Source: Zygaena filipendulae (taxonomy: Eukaryota > Arthropoda > Insecta > Lepidoptera > Zygaenidae). From it: DNA of 64,000 nt. Of this stretch, positions 55,817 through 64,000 are shown in pieces (position 1 is the first letter of the stretch; each line of letters starts with the position of its first letter). A program made the position numbers and the translations under genes. Below the pieces are notes generated by a model. The model searched no databases. It saw only the letters and a program-made list of their open reading frames with translations, and had not been told where the DNA came from. The stretch covers positions 1,364,001 to 1,428,000 of the forward strand of contig OU015665.1 in the NCBI GenBank assembly GCA_907165275.2. Direction: 5' to 3'.

Positions 55817-56566
55817 TGGGCCGATTTTTCAATCGTCAGATAACTCGACTAATAACTAACTAGCGAATAAATTTATCTGACTGATAAAAGGACAAATAAA
55901 ACTGTTGCATTTTTCAATGGCTAGATAGCAAGCGAATAGCTAACCGAGGATTTTTGTTGCCAACTTCACTGTAATACTGTAGGAGCGTGAAAGACGCATA
56001 CGTCGCACTGTGTGTTAGAAGAGGATAGCAAATCCAACCTTTTTTTTTCGTGGTGCATCCCGTTGCCTAGCTACTAACTTACTATTATTTATTGTAAAAA
56101 TTTGCTGGACTTGTGTTTCGTGTATAATTTTATCCCTTATCAGGGGAAGCAAATATAGTAGGTACAGATTCTTTTAAGTCTGAAACGGCTATGAATTTCT
56201 TTTGAATCCCACATAGCAAACTGGTCCGGCCTTGGTCTGACTACTCTTTATTTCCTTTCAGTTTTAAATGTTCATACATTATAGCCTCTTCTTCGATTGC
56301 GAGATCGTCAACAGTATCGAAAACTTTCATAATTTTCATATTACTTTAGAAAAAGAAGAAATAACCTCAAACTCAACGTCAATGGATCTGTTTTATCTAT
56401 CGAATAGCCGTCTATCTGGCCGTCAAACCGGCAGATAGATTTATTCCTCAGTTAGGGCCCTTATTGCCCAGATAGAGCCTATCTGACGATTGAAAAATGC
56501 AACATTTTGCTATCTGTCGAATAAGTACTATCTAACTGTTTATCTGACGATTGAAAAATCGGCCCA
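55817..56566. mobile_element. Inverted-repeat DNA transposon derivative, 750 bp
   Basis: Perfect ends TGGGCCGATTTTTCAATCGT and inverted partner, continuing CAGATAA (about 27 bp). Subterminal AAATGCAACA-type blocks are also inverted. On - there is a short frame near 56340-56245 (MKIMKVFDTVDDLAIEEE) that resembles the acidic N-terminus of a transposase. GGGCC ends suggest PIF/Harbinger, but no 3-bp target duplication is clear. Confidence 0.75.
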
Positions 56567-57244
56567 TATAATCAGAAATAAATTCCTAAATAAATTTCAG
56601 AAGCTTTTATAAAAAGCAGTTATGACACTACGGGTAGGTAAAGATCAAACAATGAGTCCCGAAGCTTAGAGTTACCAAGACCGTTTTAACTAGAAAATAA
56701 CTAGCTAGTGCCCACGGTTTTGCACGAGTGGTGCGCGGGCGCTATGGTCGGGTAGGTAGATTACTTTCTAAAAATCACAATCACTATCTAAATTCTAATG
56801 TGCCGATCTCGGGACTTACTGAGTGACGTGATGTAGTAAAACAAAAAAAGTTACAATCAAAAGGATATTAATAACAAATTATACAATTAGTTATTAAACG
56901 TAGCTGTAATAAAGAACGGCTACAATGGACCTGACAATCAAATGGCTATAGACAAGGTATAGAGTCACGAATAGAGTAAGCCAATGGAAGTGGGACCACA
57001 ATAATTACAATGATCTTCGAGACATACCTAACAAAAAAACTCATCGATATAGCATTCAAGTCAGCTTTCAATAAAGACTAATGAATGTCAGTGGTTCTTA
57101 CCGTTCTTATATTTTTTTTTTTGTTATCTTACATAGGATATAATATTATTTCTTGTGGTAAATTGTGGATTGGGATATGGATGTGGTATTTGTGATTTGG
57201 GGGAAACCGACTTTGTTTTATACTATTGATATTCTATAGACAAA
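56567..57244. other. Non-coding, nothing recognised
   Basis: AT-rich; CTAGCTAGTGCCCACGG near 56701 may be a decayed Helitron-like end. Confidence 0.45.
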
Positions 57245-57549
57245 CTAGCTGTTCCGCGGGAAATTCGGGACATTTCCCTATGTCCTTTACTGTAACTGAC
57301 AACTGTATACCCCTGAAAACGATGTACCTACCTATATACTTATGCAAAATTTAATCAGATTTCACTAATATTAATTTTGGAGTTCCCGTGGGAATTACGG
57401 AATAAAAGTATGCCCTATGTAATTTTTTGTACCCCTGACAACGTGGATGCAAAATTTCGTGATGATCGGTTGAGCCGTTAAGGTGTGAAAGCGTAACAAA
57501 CAAACAAAGAAACAATCTCACTTTCGGATTTATAATAAGTCGTAAGGAT
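57245..57549 (-). mobile_element. Two adjacent Helitron-like copies
   Basis: The first begins CTAGCTGTTCCGCGGG and is short, to about 57360. The second begins near TTTTGGAGTTCCCGTGGGAA and ends near TAATAAGTCGTAAGGA. Confidence 0.65.
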
Positions 57550-57653
57550 TATCATAAGTCTCAATCATTAAGTAGGTATATAAATAGATTTTCGTAATGC
57601 TCTTAAATTTTAATGACACTTCAAAACCTCATTTCATAACAACTTACTAGATA

Positions 57654-57968
57654 CTAGCTATTCCCCACGATTTCACCCGCGTTAATTTCAGAGATCCCGC
57701 GGGAATTCCGGGATAAAAAGTATCTTAAGTCACTTCTTACACATCAGCTATCTGCCAATGAAAGTCCCGTTAAAATCGGTCCACCCGTTTCAGAGATTAC
57801 CCGGAACAAACAGACAGACAGACCGACAGACAAAGAAATTTTTTAATAGGTAATTGATTTTTTGATGTTAGTACCGTACATACTTTCACATGAATTTTGT
57901 GAAAAGCTGTTAATTTAAAATTACAAACAGACACTTCAGTTTAATTTATATTCGAGATATAAGGATAT
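57654..57968 (-). mobile_element. Helitron-like element, longer subtype
   Basis: CTAGCTATTCCCCACGATTT start. Shares its long right part (GTGAAAAGCTGTTAATTTAA) with the copy at 28017-28310. Confidence 0.75.
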
Positions 57969-58074
57969 CCAGAGTGATTCAGTCTTTATACATTCATGAT
58001 TATTGATAGTGACGTCGGCATTTTTTTCTACCTTATTGATTGAAAAAATTCTCAATATGGGAAATTATTATAGA

Positions 58075-58241
58075 CTAGCTGTGCCCCGCGGGTTCACCCG
58101 CGCGAAATGTTTTTATACAACAACTTTTTTCCCGATATTCGATTTCAATGAAACAAAGCCTATATGTGGCTCCAGGCTAAGCTTAATCTACCTGTGAAAA
58201 CCGCATGACAATCCGTTCAGTATATTCAGAGATTATCGCGA

Positions 58242-58282
<41 letters not shown>

Positions 58283-58404
58283 AAAGATTTTTAAAAACCC
58301 TGTTTTTGTGGTTAGTTACTCTTCGTTTATCGTCCCCTGTCAATTTTTGTTAAAAATATTCAATGTACAGAATCGCGGATTCTACTCTTTTATTATAGTA
58401 TAGA
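58075..58404 (-). mobile_element. Helitron-like element, GAATCCGCGATT subtype, complete
   Basis: CTAGCTGTGCCCCGCGGGTT start (CTAG 58075-58078) to TTTTATTATAGTATAGA, 330 bases. An internal CAGA microsatellite lies near 58243-58282. Same subtype as 51365-51640. Confidence 0.85.
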
Positions 58405-58904
58405 TAGGTATAATAAGTACTAGGTATTCCTGTTTGAGCCTGAACCTATCTCTGTACCTACAAGACCAGAAAAAAAATTAAACCGATAAATAATAATTAA
58501 CGAAGTATGATAGAAAAAATATCTGAATAATGCAGACTATCAGGCACAGATAATACATAATACATTGACAATAAATTGTACAGGTATCTTATATTTTCTA
58601 TAGCCCGCCTTATATGTGAACTAGAACTTAAAGCAATGCAATGTAAACTTTAACTTCTATTTTTCGGGACAGATTTCATAGAACAAATCCTCTTATATCG
58701 TCTGAGCTTGCAATCTACACAATATAAAATCAACCGCGCACTATAATCAAATCGTCCATCACCACAAAAAATCTCGACAGTCATAGGATGTGAGCGCCGT
58801 ACCATCACTGTCGCTGCGGCAATAAGATAAGATATAACAAATCAATGGGGGACGGTGAGTTTTTTTTTATCCCACCTTGTAGGTAATTCTGGTTATTTAT
58901 AAGT

Positions 58905-59146
58905 TAATAGTTGTGCCCCGCGGTTTCACCCGCGTTAATTTCAGAGTTCCCGCGGGAATTCCGGGATAAAAAGTACCCTATGCGTTAATCTGATAAGCTA
59001 TAAGCTATAAGCTTATATATATATATAAGCTATATTATTGTAAAGTTTCATTTAAATCCATTTCAGTAGTTTTTGCGTGAAAGAGTAACATTCATCCATC
59101 CATCCATACATTCTTAAAAACTTTCGCGTTTATAATATTAGTAGGA
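58905..59146 (-). mobile_element. Helitron-like element with AT palindrome
   Basis: GTTGTGCCCCGCGGTTTCAC start to TATAATATTAGTAGGA. A perfect 22-bp palindrome, AGCTTATATAT centred at 59020/59021, lies inside. Confidence 0.75.
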
Positions 59147-59499
59147 AGTACCTACTAGATTTATGAAGGCAAGTGCGGGAGCTAGATTATCGCAAATCAA
59201 ATAGTCTTTTTTCCGATACATTTTCCGATTGACAAAAGTTGCTGTTACTTAGTCTTAAAGTTTGGCCACTGACTGCAAGATTATTTATTTTTATTTAATA
59301 TTTATTATTTATTGCGCAGTGCGTACAAATAACGAACTTAATGCCTTGCGGCATTCTCTTCCAGTTAACCATTGGGTAGACAGACAGATATAGAAGATGG
59401 GATGTGCAACCTACGAAAAAACGAATCATCATCATTTATTTCGACTAATCCCTCAAGATCATTGATTTAAAAAATAAGAATGAAATTTAGTATAATTTT

Positions 59500-59575
59500 T
59501 AACCGACTTCCCAAAAAGGAGGAGGTTCTCAATTGTCGAATTGAGAATGTATTTACGCGTATGTTTTTTTTAACA
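59500..59575 (+). repeat. Dispersed GACTTCC repeat fragment
   Basis: TTTAACCGACTTCCCAAAAA and GGAGGAGGTTCTCAATTGTC. Confidence 0.75.
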
Positions 59576-60027
59576 CAATATTTTTATTTAGGTAGTAGGT
59601 ATAAATTTTGACACAATTTAACACAATTTATTTATGCCTGGTATAATGATCGTCCATGACAATCCAATCAAGTTTAATTAAGTCACAAAATTTTTAGTGA
59701 CGCTACTTTGGAACTTATTGAGAAACATCTTTTGCTAATTTTATAACAATTGCGACCACGGATTCCGACTTTACGAGGCACTTACTCAAGAGAAAGTTTG
59801 CATAGACATCGCCTAAAGATAATAGAACAAATTCTATAGGTACTTAATAGAACTTCTCGTACAAGCCTAAATCCCAGTTAGAATTTGGAATATCTAGGTA
59901 CCTACAGCTATGAAGTATGAATTATTGTGAATACCATAAATTTTTGGACACACCGCAACGTTGCTACAAGACATCATCGGATCGCCATGAGATAAAATAT
60001 ATAAAAAAAAAAAACAAAATAAACGCA

Positions 60028-60145
60028 AGATCTTTGAGGCGGGCCGCCATTACTGGAGTCCATTACGCTGGTCGTAATTACGAGTCATTAGAAGCTGACT
60101 CGGCTCGCCGGCCGCCGCAGCGCAGCCGCGAACGCATTAATGCGC
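60028..60145. promoter_or_regulatory. Candidate upstream enhancer patch
   Basis: GC-rich unique-looking sequence with TCTTTGA (60031-60037), GCCGCCATTAC (from 60043), GTAATTAC and CATTAATGC. This is a mix of TCF-like, PHO-like and homeodomain-like words. Inference only. Confidence 0.25.
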
Positions 60146-60911
60146 CACCACAAGCTACCACAGATAATATTATTACCTTTTAATATCCCCACATTGGCAT
60201 TCGGATATAATTCTTTCGTCTTCACGTATCTACAAAAAATGTTACATTCCGAATTCAAAAGGTATTGATTTCTATTGGTGATAATGTGGTTTTAAATTTT
60301 TCAACGGATGAAGCGATAAATTTTTTATCACCACATAAGTGCTTAACAATTTGTGTTATTAGAATAACCATAGACGTAATACCTATTACGTATTGCATTG
60401 GTGGCTAACGATTCTAGAGTTCCTGAGGGAAATTCAACCGGCCGAATCCGCGGGCAACAGAAAACATTAAATTCATGTAATTAAATGATCTCCACATGTC
60501 ACCATAAACTATTTAAAGTATTTAATACTTCTAAATATCTATAGTAGCTACAGTTACTATTACAGTTGCTATAATTCCTAATTTTAGCTTAGTATCTCAT
60601 TTGTACACTTCAAAATCGCTGTGGACATGAGTCTTGAGTTGCAGCCTAGAGCTTTAAAAAACGACTGTATAACTAAGTATCAAATATTGACTGTATCTAA
60701 CTTGTTTTGTGTCTGAATAAATAAATAAATAAAAGTAGCGAAATAGCAGAATGATTTTCAGTTTCAATTTAATTCAATTCAACCTAAAGAAAAGTCTTAA
60801 CTGATAGGTATATAGTGACGTTACGTTACGTGGTTGTTACCTCCCTAATCTCTTTAAAAAAAAATTATAGCTTAAATCAGTCGTTACAAATTGGGTATTC
60901 TCCAAGGTATG

Positions 60912-61217
60912 AATATCAAAATTCTAATTAGTCCGTCAGTTAGAAAATAAAAAAATAATAGACACGTATTTTTTGCTTTTTCAATTTAATGAAAATGAAC
61001 ATAGATAAAGCGCATTAAAGTTTAGGGTGGGGGGCTCGTGACGTCAATATTCATTATAAGCGCCATACAAACCGCACAGAATTGTGACGTCACGCGAAAT
61101 TTCAACTCAATGTATCTCTGTTATTTTTTGAGTACGTAAAAAAAGAAAAAATACGTGTCCAATATTTTTTACTAATCTACACGACGGACTAAAAAAAATT
61201 TTTTTGTCAAGTAGCCA
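60912..61217. mobile_element. MITE with TGACGTCA, copy 7 (inverted)
   Basis: CTAATTAGTCCGTCAGTTAG start and CGACGGACTAA plus GTCAAGTAGCC end. TGACGTCA near 61039 and 61086. Confidence 0.8.
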
Positions 61218-61324
61218 AATCACACCTGAGCCAAAACTTGGTAAACGCTATAGATAGGTGATGCTGACGCCTTTAACTATGTTAATGATACAATCATTGA
61301 TATACCTATACTTAGGTACTATTA

Positions 61325-61616
61325 TATTATAAAACTGAAGAGTTTGTTTGTTTGTTTGAACACGGTAATCTCAGTCGCGGATCTCAGTCGCGGAATCTCA
61401 ATCTATGTCATAATTGGAAAAATTCTTCTGGTCCGATTGGAAAAATTCTTTCAGTGCCAGATATACCTAGTCCAATTATCGAGGAAGGCTATAAACTATA
61501 TATATCATCACGCTACGGCTAATAGGAGCAATGAAAAAATGTTGCAAAAAAACTAGCTAAGAGTTTCCGAGGAAGTTCCGGAATGACGTGGGTGAAACCG
61601 CAGGGCGAATAGCTGG
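61325..61616 (+). mobile_element. Helitron-like element, degraded
   Basis: TATTATAAAACTGAAGAGTT start, a duplicated ATCTCAGTCGCGGA, and GACGTGGGTGAAACCGCAGG near the end, with AGCTGG in place of AGCTAG. Confidence 0.65.
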
Positions 61617-62084
61617 TTAATAGCAAACTTATATTGTCTGTCATGGTGCGTTAGACGTTAGAGACAGTCAGATTTGAGATATAATATGGAGCGAATTCCG
61701 ATGCATTTACCCGGAGTCGTCAAGGAATTTCCCAATAGGTATATAAAAAAAAGCTAATAAAAGTGTGTTAAAAAAAACGCAAAATCGCATCAAATTTGAA
61801 CGTCCGGAGCGACTCTACGAAACTTTGTCGTTATTATGTATCATTATATCAGCCAAAATATGGTGTTGCTAAAAAAACTAATTAACTGTGAACGTGTGTT
61901 GCTAAAAAGACGCTTTACACCATAAGATTTTCGTTTTGTTTTTATTTTAAAGCTTTTAATATTATTTTTATATTTACGAAAAAAATAATGAAGTTACGAA
62001 TTTACGAATATTTGCGAAGAGGGCTAAAGAATGCGAACTATATATACTTACTATACATAGAGAGCTTTGCTCTTAAAACATCCT

Positions 62085-62191
62085 TTGACGATTATAGAAG
62101 GAATCTGTAACCTGTAAAGAACTTTTTATCCCGGGATTCCTGCAGCCTGAACTTCGTAATAAATGCAGGAACAACCGCGGGAAACGACTAG
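62085..62191 (+). mobile_element. Helitron-like fragment with CTAG end
   Basis: TTTTTATCCCGGGATTCCTG and ACAACCGCGGGAAACGACTA / G. Confidence 0.6.
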
Positions 62192-62650
62192 TAAATAAAT
62201 AAAATATAGTTTCTTTCTTTTTTATGTTGTCCTTGTGCGCAATAAATAATTGTTAAATAAACAAAATAAAATAAAAAATCAAAGTAAAATTACCTACTAT
62301 GTATAAGTGCGATAGAATAAATAACTGAAGTTAGTATGAATAATCGTAACGATTCACCATATTTTGTATTCGAAATCCGTTACGCGTCTGATCGGATCGG
62401 TCCCGTGGTTGTAAAGCGCACCAAATGATTGTAGGTGTAATTTAGTTGATGCGAGGACGTCAGTTTTTGTGGATCGCGGCCGCATTGTCATTCCGTCGTC
62501 GGTCGTCGTCAGGATTTCCACTTAAATAGACGCATTTAAAGGTTTTTCCAGCTAGAGGGACATTTTTGAACAGAATTTAATGATACACTGGTGTATGTGG
62601 ATGGGAATTGATGGTACAAAGATCAAATGCAGTCGAAGCTCGTCAGTGCA
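62192..62650. other. Non-coding, nothing recognised
   Basis: A moderately GC-rich part at 62380-62520 (GATCGCGGCCGCATTGTC) shows no domain. Confidence 0.45.
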
Positions 62651-62770
62651 GGACCCTTATTCACTATAACGTCGCGTTTATATAACGCGTCATCAAAAAT
62701 TGTCTTTCCATTGTGCTTAAAGAAGTGTCACTTCAAAAACAACATATTTATAACGTTTCAGATTAAGTTT
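62651..62770. mobile_element. Partial copy of the 5402-5630 MITE
   Basis: CCCTTATTCACTATAAC, TTAAAGAAGTGTCACTTC and TATAACGTTTCAG match the reverse complement of the complete copy. A 120-codon frame that starts here (62627-62989) therefore begins in a MITE. Confidence 0.7.
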
Positions 62771-63283
62771 GAAATGCATGCTCGAGGCAAACTTGTTGAA
62801 CTCTTTGAGTTAAACAACTCTAGATTAGTAATTAGTTCAAGTACAATAACATTCATCCAAACAGGATGTCTAGTGCAGTTTTTTTCGATAATAGTATTCT
62901 GGAATAGCATTTTGGTCAATATCGTCACTCTATGGTTTAGCTGTTCAGCAGCAAGTTCCATCAGCAAAAAAACCTTTCTCACTTCCTGATATTAAATAAT
63001 ATAATTTTACTTACCAGCAAGTTTTTCGCCGACGAGAGTGACAACCCTACAATTTCAATACCCATAGATACGTTTAGAAGCAGAGATTGATCATTCGGAC
63101 AATTTGAGTTAAGGGACCCGTGACGATCGGCTTGACAGCCATTCACCGGAGCGGAGATAGAGAAAAAAGTTTTATCAAAAGAGGATAGTTGCGATGTCGT
63201 TCCGATACGGATTGAAACCTCTCACGGCGGCTATTAGATTCCATTCAATGGGTGGGCACGAAAAATAAATAGATTTTTTTGAA
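62771..63283. other. Non-coding, nothing recognised
   Basis: No gene or repeat recognised. Confidence 0.45.
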
Positions 63284-63309
63284 GGGACTCTGCCTAAAGC
63301 GGGGAGTCC
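63284..63309. repeat. Short hairpin
   Basis: GGGACTC and GAGTCCC pair across a loop of about 12 bases. Confidence 0.6.
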
Positions 63310-63317
63310 CTGTATTG

Positions 63318-63408
63318 TACAGCACCGGAAAAGGCGACACCGGAATGCACGACACGAGATTGTACGACACCGGAATGTACAGCACCGGAATTGGCGACAC
63401 CGGATTTC
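63318..63408 (+). repeat. Degenerate CACCGGAAT minisatellite
   Basis: CGACACCGGAAT and CAGCACCGGAA variants recur about five times at 15-20-base spacing. Confidence 0.75.
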
Positions 63409-63409
63409 A

Positions 63410-64000
63410 TGGCCTAGCCGACTTCGTGCTCCGTTTAGTAGTATTCAATACAATGCAGGTAGTAGGTAGTTAGTAGTTACTGTCTCAAAATCTGATGGAA
63501 ATTCACAAGTCCAAGTGTAATATTTGGTAACGTAATTATAATTTTTACTTTAATGAATTGTTACAACTTGTTATATTCTTTTTTTTTGCATAATATATCG
63601 AAACTTCGTGGTCACACCTAAGAATTAATCAAATAAATGTCACCTTATTTTGTCTTTAGCGCATCGCCGGCCGCTACCGCGGCACGCTCGCTACGCTCGC
63701 TCGGCTCGCGAGACCTGGTCATCAGTAAGAACCTAACCTAATAAAGAATGTCGGGTATACTACTTTGAAATCTGTTTATGATGTGGCCCCGATAGTAATG
63801 TTCTCATTACTTTTTACTTATTTCAATAAATAGTGTTACGTAGAAATTTTCGCCCTCCGCATTCGGAACAGTGGTTGAGGTAAAATTGTAATTCGAGTCT
63901 GTTTCGGAACGCATCCCGAGTCTCGACGTAACTACTCTGTGGTGACGCACGACCTCGGAGTGAGTGTCGCCAGCCTCGTGAGTTTTCTTGTCCCCGAAGT
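63410..64000. other. Window end, unresolved
   Basis: Non-coding as far as can be seen. A GC-rich stretch at about 63658-63720 repeats GCTCGCT-type words. The last 160 bases are balanced in composition and could be the edge of another feature cut by the window. Confidence 0.35.

Larger units (their letters stand above)
59147..60911. other. Non-coding with one GC-rich patch
   Basis: Contains the dispersed GACTTCC repeat (59500-59575) and the candidate regulatory patch 60028-60145. A 50-base Helitron-like remnant (CCGAATCCGCGGGCAACAG) is near 60440. No gene recognised. Confidence 0.45.

Noticed and set aside
62627..62989. 120-codon frame on +
   Set aside because: Its first part overlaps a copy of the 5402-5630 MITE and it has no recognisable domain.
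63730..63745. CCTAACCTAA as insect telomere repeat
   Set aside because: Only two units, no array.

Overview
The window looks like nuclear DNA of a moth or butterfly (Lepidoptera). It is AT-rich, has long introns, and carries many copies of a short Helitron-like element with a conserved CTAG end of a kind I associate with Lepidoptera. The TAGGTA/TACCTA words scattered through lepidopteran non-coding DNA are also common here. The coding exons stand out as very GC-rich islands. No bacterial or viral gene organisation is seen.

Layout. On the + strand, 395-3867 holds the last four recognisable coding exons of the Golgi Arf exchange factor GBF1 (gartenzwerg in flies). They join without any phase conflict into 366 C-terminal codons. 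A 7-bp minisatellite starts directly after the stop codon, and an AATAAA lies at 4213. The window cuts off the 5' part of this gene. Positions 4236-9366 are an intergenic stretch filled with inverted-repeat elements. The most striking is a 1.8-kb element (5659-7446) whose two ~555-bp arms are almost perfect inverted copies around a captured cysteine-rich (CXC-like) coding fragment. On the - strand, 9432-34995 is a complete two-exon Frizzled receptor of the Frizzled-4 type. Exon 1 (signal peptide and first part of the cysteine-rich domain) is at 34816-34995, exon 2 (rest of the domain and the seven-helix body) is at 9432-10823, and a 24-kb phase-0 intron separates them. The two genes are convergent (tail to tail). 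A TATA-less start-site candidate for the Frizzled gene (initiator plus correctly spaced DPE) lies at 35139-35173.

The 24-kb intron and the 29 kb upstream of the Frizzled gene contain no gene I can recognise. They hold an internally deleted Jockey-type LINE, a tRNA-derived SINE, about two dozen Helitron-like copies, and seven copies of an inverted-repeat MITE that carries TGACGTCA palindromes. There are also several other foldback elements, tandem repeats of 23 bp and 17 bp, and a 1.55-kb pentanucleotide satellite (54001-55550) that appears to have grown from the pentamer tail of a retroposon. GC-rich non-repetitive patches inside the intron and upstream are candidate enhancers; a few contain TCF-like sites, plausible for a Wnt receptor gene but unproven.

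All identifications were made by eye; no database search was run. Gene calls for GBF1 and fz4 are strong, repeat boundaries are approximate, and regulatory calls are inference.
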